A DNA stretch of 45,507 nt from Pseudonocardiaceae bacterium (GCA_009379845.1 WHSZ01000051.1:1-45507); one strand, 5' to 3'. Shown: positions 26,313 to 34,486, numbered from the stretch's first letter. Notes: generated from the letters alone by a model not told the origin. Numbers and translations: made by a program.

Positions 26313-27155
26313 ATGGACACGCCACTCGTCGTCGCGGCGTTGCGCTGGGTCGATCTGCGCCCGGCGATCGACCCGCTGACCGGCGCGGTGCGCACCGACC
26401 CGCTCGGCAGCGGGCTCAGCGCTGCCGACGAATCGGCGCTCGAGCACGCGCTGCGGCTCTCCGACGCACTAGGTGGGCGGTGCGTCGCGGTGACAGCCGG
26501 ACCGCCTCAGGCCGAGGACGTATTGCGGCACGCACTGTCCGTCGGCGCCACCGACGCGCTGCGGGTGGCCGGGACCCTGGATACCGAGGAGCACGTCGCC
26601 GCGGCGCTTGTTGAGGCGATCACGTCCCGGCACGGAGCGCCGTCCGTGCTGCTGTGCGGTGACCATTCCGCTGACCGGGGCACCGGTGCGACGCCCGCCT
26701 TCCTGGCCGCCCTGCTCGGCGCGCGGCAGGCACTCGGCCTGGTGCGGCTGGACGTCGATCCGGACGGACGGCTGCTCGCCGAGCGCCGGTTGGACGGCGG
26801 CCGCCGGGAACGGCTCGCGGCCACCCCGCCCGTGGTGTGCTCGATCGAGCCGACCGGAACGCGGCTGCGTCGGGCTCCGCTTCCCTCGGTGCTCGCCGCG
26901 CGGCACGCCGGTGTGCCGGTCGCCACGCCGGAATCTACTGTGGACGATCGTGTCCGGCTGCGGGAACGGCGGGCGTTTCGACCGCGCACCCGCGCGGTTC
27001 CCGCCCCGGCCGGTGCGGCGCCGAACGCTCGCGTGCTCGCGCTCACCGGTGCGTTGACCGAGCGGGAGCCGCCAAGGCTGGTCTACCCGGCGAACGCCGC
27101 CGAGGCGGCGGACGAGCTGATCGGCTACCTCCGGCAACGCGGGTACCTGCCATGA
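26313..27155 (+). CDS. Electron transfer flavoprotein beta subunit
   Basis: A 280-residue ETF beta chain from ATG 26313; the frame upstream overlaps the ferredoxin in another register and is rejected. The signature SADRGTGATPAFLAALLGARQALGLVRLDV is the ETF nucleotide-binding segment, and VTAGPPQAEDVLRHALSVGATDALRV precedes it. The sequence is more divergent and Arg/Ala-richer than housekeeping ETF beta, which suggests a dedicated partner. The C-terminal region (RLVYPANAAEAADELIGYLRQRGYLP) may contact ETF alpha. ATGA overlap with mftE. Confidence 0.88.
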   Translation: MDTPLVVAALRWVDLRPAIDPLTGAVRTDPLGSGLSAADESALEHALRLSDALGGRCVAVTAGPPQAEDVLRHALSVGATDALRVAGTLDTEEHVAAALVEAITSRHGAPSVLLCGDHSADRGTGATPAFLAALLGARQALGLVRLDVDPDGRLLAERRLDGGRRERLAATPPVVCSIEPTGTRLRRAPLPSVLAARHAGVPVATPESTVDDRVRLRERRAFRPRTRAVPAPAGAAPNARVLALTGALTEREPPRLVYPANAAEAADELIGYLRQRGYLP

Positions 27156-27829
27156 CGAGTCTCGCCGGCCGTCCGTGGCCGGAGCTGGACGGCGATCCCG
27201 TGCTGCTGGTGCCCACCGGCTCGTGCGAGCAGCACGGTCCGCACCTGCCACTGGACACCGACACCCGGATCGCCGCCGCAGTGGCCGAAGCCGCGGGTGA
27301 TCTGGTGGCACCCACCATCCCGTACGGGTCGTCCGGCGAACACCAGGACTTTCCCGGAACCGTCTCGATTGGACACGACACGCTGTGTGCACTGCTCGTC
27401 GAGTACGGCCGCTCGGCCTGTCGCTGGGCGCGGCGTGTGCTGTTCGTCAACGGGCACGGCGGCAACGTGGCAGCGCTGTCCGAAGCCGTGCGGCGGCTGC
27501 GGTACGAAGGCAGGGACGTGGCGTGGTTCGCCTGCACCTCGCCGGGTGGCGACGCGCACGCCGGGCATACCGAAACCGCGCTGATGCTGGCGATCGCACC
27601 GGAAACCGTGTGGGAGGAGCGGATCGCGCCAGGCAACACCGCGCCGCTCGGCGAGCTCATGCCACGGCTGCGCGCCGGGCAGTTGCGCACAGCCAGCCCG
27701 ACGGGGGTGCTCGGCGATCCCACCGCGGCCACCGCGGCCGAAGGAGCGGAACTTCTCGGCGCGTTGATCGCGGCGCTGCGCACCGCGATGACACAGTGGA
27801 GCCCGAACGAGCACGGGAGGTTGCCGTGA
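27152..27829 (+). CDS. mftE: Creatininase-family peptidase MftE
   Basis: A 225-residue creatininase-fold metallopeptidase. It removes the C-terminal Val-Tyr-derived unit from modified MftA, giving AHDP (known). Metal-binding motifs are GSCEQHGPHLPLDTD, NGHGGN and HAGHTETAL. The start is ATG 27152, overlapping the ETF beta stop (ATGA). Its end overlaps the next start (GTGA). Length matches MftE of other actinomycetes. Confidence 0.95.
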   Translation: MTSLAGRPWPELDGDPVLLVPTGSCEQHGPHLPLDTDTRIAAAVAEAAGDLVAPTIPYGSSGEHQDFPGTVSIGHDTLCALLVEYGRSACRWARRVLFVNGHGGNVAALSEAVRRLRYEGRDVAWFACTSPGGDAHAGHTETALMLAIAPETVWEERIAPGNTAPLGELMPRLRAGQLRTASPTGVLGDPTAATAAEGAELLGALIAALRTAMTQWSPNEHGRLP

Positions 27830-28599
27830 ACCGAGTCGCGGTGGTCACCGGTGCGGCGCGCGGCATCGGGCGCGCGGTCGTCGAGCGGCTCGTCGGCGAC
27901 GGCTGGCGAGTGGTCGCGGTCGACCGGTGCGCGGACGATCCGGCCGTGCGGTACCCGCTTGCCAGCCGCGCGGAGCTGGCCGAGCTGGCGGACGCGTGGC
28001 CAGCGCGGGTGCGCGACATGGCGGCCGACGTTCGGGACGCCGACGCGTTGCACGACGCCGTCGCGTTGGCGGAGCGGGAATTCGGCCGGCTGGACGCCGC
28101 GGTAGCTGCCGCCGCCGTGATCGCGGGCGGGCGGCCACTGTGGGAAACCGGCGACTCGGACTGGGACGTACTGTTCGACATCGGTGTGCGTGGCGTGGCG
28201 AACCTGGCCCGCGCCGCCGTGCCGCGGATGTTGCCAGCCGGGCAGGGCCGCTTCGTGGCACTGGCTTCGGCCGCGGCGCACCGCGGCCTGTGGCATCTCG
28301 CCGCCTACAACGCCGCGAAGCACGCCGTCGTCGGGTTGATCAAGGGGTTGGCGACGGATCTGCGCGGTACCGGGATATCCGCCGTCGCGGTGTCGCCCGG
28401 ATCCACGGACACCCGCATGCTCGAGGCCACCGCGCGGCTCTACGACCTGCCGGACACCAGCGAGTTCGCCGGACACCAGCTGGTGGAACGGATTCTGGAT
28501 CCGGCCGAGGTGGCCGCGGTGGTGTGCTGGCTGTGCGGCACGGAATCCTCCGCGATCACCGGCAGCGTGGTGCACGCGGACGGGGGATTTACGGCATGA
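27826..28599 (+). CDS. Mycofactocin-coupled SDR oxidoreductase
   Basis: A 257-residue SDR with Rossmann motif TGAARGIG (residues 8-15) and active site ASAAAHRGLWHLAAYNAAK (Ser, Tyr, Lys). After the second strand it has an extra loop (DRCADDPAVRYPLASRAELAELADAW), the insertion typical of mycofactocin-coupled SDRs, thought to seal NAD in the enzyme. The canonical NNAG is replaced by AAVIAGG. GTG start overlaps mftE by four bases and the stop overlaps mftF. It probably oxidises an alcohol or carveol-like substrate and hands electrons to mycofactocin; substrate unknown. Confidence 0.9.
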   Translation: MNRVAVVTGAARGIGRAVVERLVGDGWRVVAVDRCADDPAVRYPLASRAELAELADAWPARVRDMAADVRDADALHDAVALAEREFGRLDAAVAAAAVIAGGRPLWETGDSDWDVLFDIGVRGVANLARAAVPRMLPAGQGRFVALASAAAHRGLWHLAAYNAAKHAVVGLIKGLATDLRGTGISAVAVSPGSTDTRMLEATARLYDLPDTSEFAGHQLVERILDPAEVAAVVCWLCGTESSAITGSVVHADGGFTA

Positions 28600-30020
28600 C
28601 CCGTGCCGGGTACCTGAGGCCGCCGCCGGAACTGCCGGGGCCGGTGGATGAGCGGCTGCCGCTCGGCTTCACCGTGCAGCTGGACGACGAGCTGCGCTGG
28701 CTGTCCGGTGACACGCTCCTCGGCGGTGCGCCACCCCGGATCCTGCGGCTGTCCCCGACCGCGCTGCGGCTGCTGGTCGGTGCGGAACTCGTGGTGCGCG
28801 ATCCGCTCAGCGGCTCGCTTGCGCGCAAGCTACTGGACGCGGGGGCCGCGCATCCGCGGTTGCGGCGCTCCCCCGCGCGGCCGGTGTCCGTGGTGATCCC
28901 GGTGCGGGATCGTCCTTTCGCGCTGCGCCGGCTCGTCGCGGCGCTGGCCGGAACGCCGGACCTGGAGATCATCGTGGTGGACGACGGCTCGGTGGACGGC
29001 GCCGCGATCGCGGACGCGGCGCGCGGCGCGCGGGTGATCCGGCACGAGCAAAGCCGCGGCCCGGCAGCCGCGCGCAACACCGGGCTGGCCGTGGCCGGGC
29101 ACGAGTTCGTCGCGTTCCTCGACTCGGACGTGGTGCCGGAACCCGGTTGGCTGCACCCATTGCTGGCGCACTTCGACGATCCTGCTGTGGCGCTCGCCGC
29201 CCCGCGGATCGTGGGCCTCGGGGACGGGGGCGGTGCGCTTGCCGGCTACGAGCGGGCGAGGTCGTCCCTGGATCTCGGGCCGCGCGAGGCGCCTGTCGTG
29301 CCGCGGACCAGGGTGGCGTACGTGCCGAGCGCGGCGGTGGTGTTGCGGGCAAGCGCGGTGCCCGGGGGTTTCGCCGGCGAGATGCGGGTCGCCGAGGACG
29401 TGGACCAGGTGTGCCGGCTGCACGCGGCGGGATGGCGGATGCGCTACGAGCCGGCGGCAAGGGTGGCGCACGAGCACCGCGACCGGCTAGGACCGTGGCT
29501 GGCGCGCAAGGCGTTCTACGGCACCGGTGCGGCCCCGCTCGCGCTGCGGCACCCGGACATGGTGCCGCCGGTGAACATGCCGGCGTGGGCGGCGCTGGCC
29601 TGCGTGCTGCTCGGCACCCAGCGCCGGTGGGGTGTGCTGGCTGCTGCCGCTGTCTCGGGTGTCGGCACCGTGCGGATGGCACGGTCGTTACGCCGGCAGC
29701 GTGCCCCGCTGTGGACCGCGCTGCGGCTCAACGCATGGGCGGTTTCCGGGGCGCTTTGGCAGTCGGCCGGCGCGCTGACCAGGCATTGGTGGCCGATCGC
29801 CGGGTTCGGTTCGCTGTTCTCCAAGCGGTTGCGGCGCGCGCTGGTCGTTGCCGCGCTTGCCGAGGGCCTTGCCGACTGGGTGAAGCATCGCGGCGAGCTG
29901 GACCCGGCGCGTTACCTGGTGCTGCACCGGCTGGATGACCTGGCCTACGGCTGGGGTTTGTGGCAAGGGGCGTTGGGGTTGCGCACCTCGGCACCGTTGG
30001 TGCCGAGGTTGCGCTCGTGA
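28596..30020 (+). CDS. mftF: Mycofactocin glycosyltransferase MftF
   Basis: A 474-residue GT2-family glycosyltransferase that oligoglycosylates the mycofactocin core (known for MftF). An N-terminal domain of ~95 residues with GFTVQLDDELRWLSGDTLLGGAPPRILRL resembles the start of mftF proteins. The GT2 core is VSVVIPVRDRPFALRRLVAAL, IIVVDDGS, NTGLAVAGHEFVAFLDSDVVP, then AEDVDQVCRLHAAGWRMRYEP. A C-terminal hydrophobic part (~330-400) suggests membrane association. The TGA stop, at 30018-30020, lies inside the 48-bp perfect palindrome. It is the last gene of the operon; ATGA overlap with the SDR gene. Confidence 0.95.
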   Translation: MTRAGYLRPPPELPGPVDERLPLGFTVQLDDELRWLSGDTLLGGAPPRILRLSPTALRLLVGAELVVRDPLSGSLARKLLDAGAAHPRLRRSPARPVSVVIPVRDRPFALRRLVAALAGTPDLEIIVVDDGSVDGAAIADAARGARVIRHEQSRGPAAARNTGLAVAGHEFVAFLDSDVVPEPGWLHPLLAHFDDPAVALAAPRIVGLGDGGGALAGYERARSSLDLGPREAPVVPRTRVAYVPSAAVVLRASAVPGGFAGEMRVAEDVDQVCRLHAAGWRMRYEPAARVAHEHRDRLGPWLARKAFYGTGAAPLALRHPDMVPPVNMPAWAALACVLLGTQRRWGVLAAAAVSGVGTVRMARSLRRQRAPLWTALRLNAWAVSGALWQSAGALTRHWWPIAGFGSLFSKRLRRALVVAALAEGLADWVKHRGELDPARYLVLHRLDDLAYGWGLWQGALGLRTSAPLVPRLRS

Positions 30021-30060
30021 GTCTTTTTCGGTGCTATAGCACCGAAAAAGACTCACGAGC
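30013..30060. terminator. 48-bp perfect palindrome, copy 2, at operon end
   Basis: Two 24-base arms (outer GCTCGTGAGTCTTTTTCGGT, meeting at a central CTATAG) are exact inverse complements with no loop. The T-run in each arm fits a bidirectional intrinsic terminator. The stops of mftF (30018-30020) and the convergent YciI gene (30053-30055) both lie within it, each as TCG TGA. Confidence 0.9.
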
Positions 30061-30340
30061 TGCCGTCAGGCAGCCAAGCCCCGAGCACCGGCTTGTACTC
30101 CCGCACGGTGCGTTCGGCCACGGCGCCGTCCGTGTAGTACGGATCGTTGTCGATGATCTCCTGGAGTGCGGCTTCATCCTCGGCTTGCAGGAGGATGATG
30201 CCGCCGGTGCCGTCGCCGAGCGGGCCGGCAACCGCCACCGTGCCGTTGGCGGTCAGCTCGGCGAGGAACTCCCGGTGCTTCGGTCGTACCTCGGCGACTT
30301 TCTCTTGCACGTAACGGATTTCGACCAAGTACCAGGCCAT
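30053..30340 (-). CDS. YciI-family protein
   Basis: A 95-residue ferredoxin-like-fold protein of the YciI family: WYLVEIRYVQEKVAEVRPKHREFLAELTANGTVAVAGPLGDGTGGIILLQAEDEAALQEIIDNDPYYTDGAVAERTVREYKPVLG. The conserved His (PKHREFL) and Asp (NDPY) are present. Function in the cell is unknown; some relatives are dehydrochlorinases. The stop codon lies in the palindrome. Its start is 20 bases after the EspG-like stop, so it may be the last gene of that operon. Confidence 0.9.
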   Translation of the reverse strand: MAWYLVEIRYVQEKVAEVRPKHREFLAELTANGTVAVAGPLGDGTGGIILLQAEDEAALQEIIDNDPYYTDGAVAERTVREYKPVLGAWLPDGSS

Positions 30341-30360
30341 CGGGTCTCCCGATCGGTGTT

Positions 30361-31116
30361 TTACAGGGTTTGCCGTAGCTGGCGGAGTCGGTTGGCGATA
30401 TCGCTGGCGTTGGCAGGGGCGACGGTGATCATGGTGTCACCACCCTGACGCTGGGTGGTGACATTCTCCCATCGCCCTTCGCTGGTGTCGGCCACCCGCA
30501 GGGGTTGCTCGGTGTGCCGGTTGCGGCCATTGCTGTCCCGATAGCCTGCGTACAGCTCGGCGCCGCCGGTGGCCGGCAGCTCGACGATCTGTTGGAGGCG
30601 ACGGATCTCGTAGCTCGGACGTTGTTCCTTGACATCGCCTGCCCTGCCGCCGCGCGCGGCCACCAGGTCGGCGTGTACGACGTTGATCACATTGCCGCTG
30701 GCTTTCGTCACCTCGGGCAGCTGCGCTACCAGCACCTGCTCGAGGCGTTCCGGGTCGATCTGGTTGACCCAGACCTCGTCCCCGTCCCGGATGGCTAGCA
30801 GCGCCTCCCTGCCGATCGCGCCGGCCAGCACCGCGCGGGTGTTGCCGTCCCTGGAGATCCAGCCGTAGCGTTCCTCGACCGGATGGCACAGCACGGCGAG
30901 CGAATCAGCCAGCTCGGGATCCAGCCTGCCCTGGGCGTCGAGCAGGCCGAGCTGGATGAACTGCTCGGTGACCCGCTGCTCGACGGCCTGCCGGGACTGG
31001 TCGGGGATCCACACCGCTTCCGGGGCGAGCGTGACATGAAGCGTGCCGATGTTGTGCCGGCGCACGATCCGCTCCAACCCGAACGCCGACAGCGTCAACG
31101 GCCTTGGTAACACCAT
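30361..31116 (-). CDS. EspG-like ESX secretion-associated chaperone
   Basis: A 251-residue protein of the EspG family, cytoplasmic chaperones that bind PE-PPE pairs before export through type VII secretion (known). The order of motifs matches: LTLSAFGLERIVRRHNIGTLHVTL, then DSLAVLCHPVEERYGWI and GRWENVTTQRQGGDTMITV. It lies in a module with a PPE-like gene and an ESX-like gene, but no ESX core genes (eccB, C, D, E) occur in the window, so it may serve a machine encoded elsewhere. Confidence 0.88.
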   Translation of the reverse strand: MVLPRPLTLSAFGLERIVRRHNIGTLHVTLAPEAVWIPDQSRQAVEQRVTEQFIQLGLLDAQGRLDPELADSLAVLCHPVEERYGWISRDGNTRAVLAGAIGREALLAIRDGDEVWVNQIDPERLEQVLVAQLPEVTKASGNVINVVHADLVAARGGRAGDVKEQRPSYEIRRLQQIVELPATGGAELYAGYRDSNGRNRHTEQPLRVADTSEGRWENVTTQRQGGDTMITVAPANASDIANRLRQLRQTL

Positions 31117-31140
31117 GCCATCCCCTCGTAGTACCGGTTG

Positions 31141-31701
31141 CTACTCGCCGAGCCCGGACGTGGAGGAGTATGCCTCCAACCGCGGATCCGTGCCCGGTCG
31201 CGGCTCGGTACGGGTAACGTCCTGCAGCCCGGCGCGGATATCGTGCAGCCAAGCCACGAAATCGAGGACCTGATCGTGCCCCGGTTCGATGGCCTCGGTG
31301 CGGAATTCATTGCCAGCCAGCAGGCCGGCATTCCCGAGCGCGACGGCCGCCATGCCGCACAGCCCTTGGTGCCAGCCGGTTACTTCCTGCGCGGTGCACA
31401 GTTCCACCACGCCACCTCGGGTTGGCAGCGTGTCCAACATCAGCGAGCAGCCACCGGCGACGTCCGCAAGCAGATCGTGTACGTCCACTCCGGCCTCGTC
31501 GGCGGGCAGTCCGTCCACATAGGAATCCGCCATGATGGCCCGCACCCGTGCGTCATCGGCGACGTCGGCATCGCCGGCGTCCCTCGCGCGCACTTCGGTG
31601 AACCGATGCAGCCACTCGACGTAGTGGCGCAGTGCGTCCAGCTCACGCCGTTCGAACACGCCGACCACCAGCTGATCGCCGTGCCTATCCCAACACAACA
31701 T
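31141..31701 (-). CDS. Unknown protein between PPE-like and EspG-like genes
   Basis: A 186-residue, acidic protein from ATG 31701, 28 bases after the PPE-like stop and 24 bases before the EspG-like start. No signal, membrane segment or enzyme motif is seen. Features are VGVFERRELDALRHYVEWLHRFTEVRARD, DEAGVDVHDLLADVAGG and TAQEVTGWHQGLCGMAAVALGNAGLL. Its position between PPE-like and EspG-like genes suggests a type VII accessory role; this is inference. An equivalent gene is predicted left of the window beyond the first PPE-like gene. Confidence 0.65.
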   Translation of the reverse strand: MLCWDRHGDQLVVGVFERRELDALRHYVEWLHRFTEVRARDAGDADVADDARVRAIMADSYVDGLPADEAGVDVHDLLADVAGGCSLMLDTLPTRGGVVELCTAQEVTGWHQGLCGMAAVALGNAGLLAGNEFRTEAIEPGHDQVLDFVAWLHDIRAGLQDVTRTEPRPGTDPRLEAYSSTSGLGE

Positions 31702-31729
31702 CCGTACCGGCTCTTACTCGTGACTCGTG

Positions 31730-33031
31730 CTACTCGCCGATGACCGGCGGCGCGGTCTTCTCGTCGGTGCCGAATGTGCTATCCGGGTCCGCCTCGACAA
31801 GGAAGCTGGCGCGCTGGTGCTCGTCGTCCTCGCCGCCCTGACCGCGACCGCCGCCTGCTCCCATGCCGCCCATCGGCATGCCACGGCCGCCAGCCGCCGT
31901 GCCACCGGCGGCGCCACGGCCAGCAGCGGACTCCGCGGCCGCCGCGCCGCCCATGCCGCTGCCGGTCTTCGCGCCGGCGCCGGGCCCTTGGCCGGCGGTG
32001 CCGCCGGCACCACCAGTGCCGCCACCGGCCATCCGGCCGCCCGCGCTGCCGCCGCTGCCACCCGCACCGGAACCACCTGGGCCGAAACCGCGACCGGCGC
32101 CGAAACCGCGGCCACTCCGCGCGGAGTCACCGCCCATGCCGGTGCCGGCCATGCCACCGACCGGCATGGCGCCCATGCCGGGCCCGGCGGCCGGGTTCGC
32201 GCCGGAGTGCTGACCGGCGCCACTGGGACCGAAGCCGGACACGCCAGGCCCGCTCGGCCCGGGGCCAGGTGCGGCTGAGCCGGTGGTCGACCCAGGCGGG
32301 CCCAGTGAACCCGGCTGACCGCCAGCACCCGGAGCAGTCGCACCGACACCGCCGCCGACACCCGGCGCGGTCGCCCCGGCACCTCCGTAGCCGCTCGCGG
32401 TGGTCCCGCCGGTGCCGCTGCCGGTGCCGTCCGGTACCTGCTGGCGGGCGTCGCCCTGCGGTCCGGATTTGTGTTGCTGTTCCACCGAAACGCCGGCACT
32501 GTCCGGATTGATCGTGCCGTACGACGTGGGCATGGCCTGCATGTTCGAACTCGTGGTGTCCGAATACTTGGACATGGCATCCACGTTGTGCTGATTCGCG
32601 GCGTTGTATTCCGCCTGCTTTTGCGCGTACGTGATCTGCGGGCCCGGGTTGACCGGCGCGGTTATGTTGTCCCAGACGCCGGGCTCTTCGGGCTTTGGCG
32701 GCACTTTTTGCACGGTGTTCTTGACCTGATGGAACACCTCGGACTGCTTGCTGAGCGAACCCTGCGCGGAGTCGGCGTGCGGTGCGGCGGTCGCGTGTTC
32801 CACGGCCAACGGCCCGGCGCCGCGCTGGGCCGCACCGCCCGAGTCGCCCTGCCACGCCTGCTCGATCGTGCCGGCCAGTCGCATGATGGAGTCCGAGCGA
32901 TCCTGGTACTTGGCTACCAGTTTGCGGACCATCTCGCCGCTCTCGCTGAGGCTCCGGGCGTTGCCGGCCTGGAAGTTGTCGTAGATCTGCTCGCCGGACA
33001 TCATCCCCGGAATGCCAAGGCCACCGAACAT
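31730..33031 (-). CDS. PPE-like secretion substrate with Gly-rich C-terminus
   Basis: A 433-residue protein. The N-terminal helical part (1-~170) has AWQG at residues ~60 (EQAWQGDSGGAA, a WxG motif) and QAEYNAANQHNVDAMSKYSDTTSSN. Residues ~190-390 are Gly/Ala/Pro-rich and very low in complexity. It ends with a non-repetitive acidic tail (RASFLVEADPDSTFGTDEKTAPPVIGE) that looks conserved in Pseudonocardiaceae proteins of this type and may be a recognition segment. It is preceded by the DUF3558 and ESX-like genes in the same order as at 1-1943. Likely an exported type VII substrate. Confidence 0.82.
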   Translation of the reverse strand: MFGGLGIPGMMSGEQIYDNFQAGNARSLSESGEMVRKLVAKYQDRSDSIMRLAGTIEQAWQGDSGGAAQRGAGPLAVEHATAAPHADSAQGSLSKQSEVFHQVKNTVQKVPPKPEEPGVWDNITAPVNPGPQITYAQKQAEYNAANQHNVDAMSKYSDTTSSNMQAMPTSYGTINPDSAGVSVEQQHKSGPQGDARQQVPDGTGSGTGGTTASGYGGAGATAPGVGGGVGATAPGAGGQPGSLGPPGSTTGSAAPGPGPSGPGVSGFGPSGAGQHSGANPAAGPGMGAMPVGGMAGTGMGGDSARSGRGFGAGRGFGPGGSGAGGSGGSAGGRMAGGGTGGAGGTAGQGPGAGAKTGSGMGGAAAAESAAGRGAAGGTAAGGRGMPMGGMGAGGGRGQGGEDDEHQRASFLVEADPDSTFGTDEKTAPPVIGE

Positions 33032-33033
33032 CG

Positions 33034-33645
33034 TTATGCCCCGCCCTTCAATGTCTTTAACGCTTCCGACGCTGCCTTTTCAGCCGCACCGCACGAATTT
33101 TGCTTACCTTCGTAAGCGCTCGTACCACTCAAAATTGCCAACTTGTCCGAGATACCGACGAGAAGGGCGCAGTAGCCATCTGCCCGTTCATCGGTGCCGT
33201 CAGCGTAAACGGCAGGGTAGCCGTCTACCTCGGTAGGCTCGAAGTATTCAAAATCACCCTGCTTATTGCCGCGATAGGTGTCAGAAAGGCCACCCTTATT
33301 GCCCGTCATGAAAGCGATCTGAAAGCCTATACCGGTATCGCGGTTTCCCCACGAACACGCTGGACCTGCACGTTCCGCGACGGCACCTGTTGTCCTCGGC
33401 TTGCCAGGAGCGGTGGCGCCCAAACTTTGCGACTGTTCGTGCGTCAACACCTTGCAAGGAGACGACAAATATTTGCTCGCGTCGAGAGGATTGTTGACCT
33501 TTGGTGCTTTGCTGTTGCTTTTCGCCGAACTCGACGTTTCGCTGACAGCCGGACTCGCATTACCGTCTTGCTCTTGGGAGCAGCCTGTCACGACCGCAGC
33601 AACAGATCCGGCGGCTAGTAAGGAGATCAGTACGCGATATCGCAA
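33034..33645 (-). CDS. DUF3558-like lipoprotein, probable TTG start
   Basis: A ~203-residue protein with signal LRYRVLISLLAAGSVAAVVTGC, where TGC is the lipobox Cys; the mature part begins SQEQDGNASP. I chose TTG 33645, 4 bases after the upstream stop; an ATG at 33690 would overlap that gene by 41 bases and add a poor leader. The domain PCKVLTHEQSQSLGA, ACSWGNRDTGIGFQIAF, VDGYPAVYAD and KQNSCGAAEKAASEAL fits DUF3558. The coding DNA is less GC-rich than the neighbours. The PPE-like gene starts 2 bases downstream. Confidence 0.8.
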   Translation of the reverse strand: MRYRVLISLLAAGSVAAVVTGCSQEQDGNASPAVSETSSSAKSNSKAPKVNNPLDASKYLSSPCKVLTHEQSQSLGATAPGKPRTTGAVAERAGPACSWGNRDTGIGFQIAFMTGNKGGLSDTYRGNKQGDFEYFEPTEVDGYPAVYADGTDERADGYCALLVGISDKLAILSGTSAYEGKQNSCGAAEKAASEALKTLKGGA

Positions 33646-33649
33646 GGGT

Positions 33650-34129
33650 TCAGTCCTGGTACGTGTTCCGCATGTCGCCGGCGTTGGCATCTTCGTTCTG
33701 CTGCATGCTCTGCAGCGAGCGTTCCAGCTTCTCGATGTAATTCTCGGCGTATTCGAGCATCGCCTTATTGTGATTCCGCATTTGTTCCAGTGAATCCTTG
33801 GCTGCCGTGCCCATGAACCGGCTCATCATGTCTTCCGCAGGTGGTTCGACGAGCTGTGTGGCCTGCCGGATCTCTTCGCCGTCCTCACGGATCTTGTCGC
33901 GTTCGTCCTTGAACCGGTTGATCACGTTTTGTAGCTCTTCGAAGCTGGCGAAGACGTACTGGCCGTTCGCGCCGCCACCGCCGCTGGCATCGTCGCCCTT
34001 GTCCCAGAAGTTGAGCTTGTTCCAGATGCTGTTCTGATCGCCGATGCGTTCTTCGATCTGGTCCGTCGCCGACTTCGGCTGCTCAGGCTGAGCTGCCTGG
34101 TCCGGCTGCTGATTGTCCCCGTCCGCCAT
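33650..34129 (-). CDS. ESX-like helical protein of second module
   Basis: A 159-residue protein: acidic Gln-rich N-terminus (MADGDNQQPDQAAQPEQ), a Gly-rich turn, then ~110 residues of helix (YVFASFEELQNVINRFKDERDKIREDGEEIRQATQLV...EQMRNHNKAMLEYAENYIEKLERSLQSM). Hydrophobic spacing fits a helical hairpin like ESX/PE-type secretion proteins. First gene of the minus-strand module and the positional counterpart of 1497-1943, although direct sequence identity is low. Function inferred only from context. Confidence 0.65.
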   Translation of the reverse strand: MADGDNQQPDQAAQPEQPKSATDQIEERIGDQNSIWNKLNFWDKGDDASGGGGANGQYVFASFEELQNVINRFKDERDKIREDGEEIRQATQLVEPPAEDMMSRFMGTAAKDSLEQMRNHNKAMLEYAENYIEKLERSLQSMQQNEDANAGDMRNTYQD

Positions 34130-34486
34130 CCTGCCTCGTCCTCACTCGTAGCGCCTTGAGCACGTTTGTTTCCCACGGCCTGCGTACGCGGCACCGTACC
34201 GGACCAGTGATCCTTCGTGGGAGGAAACCGGCAGAAACTCACGGGAAAGCGCGCCATCCCGATGATCACTGTCCGTATATAAGTTCCGGGACCTGGGCCA
34301 CCAGGCGGCTCCGGAGCGTGAACGGATCTCCCACCATCTGACCGGTACCGCGGCTTGGTCAACCCGATAGGCTTCTCATGCGTGACAGGGGACATGAGGC
34401 AGGCACGGCACACCGCACCCGACCGGCCCGCATCCCGCCAGTCGCACCACGGCCAGCTGCCCGTTGGCCGCACTCCGAACGGATCG
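34130..34486. other. Divergent intergenic region, 357 bp
   Basis: Lies between the ESX-like gene (leftward) and the sigma factor gene (rightward), so it must hold both promoters. An AT-richer patch CCGTATATAAG at ~34275 is a candidate -10 area. A frame open through 34355-34486 adds an Arg-rich extension to the sigma factor that I do not believe is translated. No repeat or RNA gene is seen. Confidence 0.5.
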
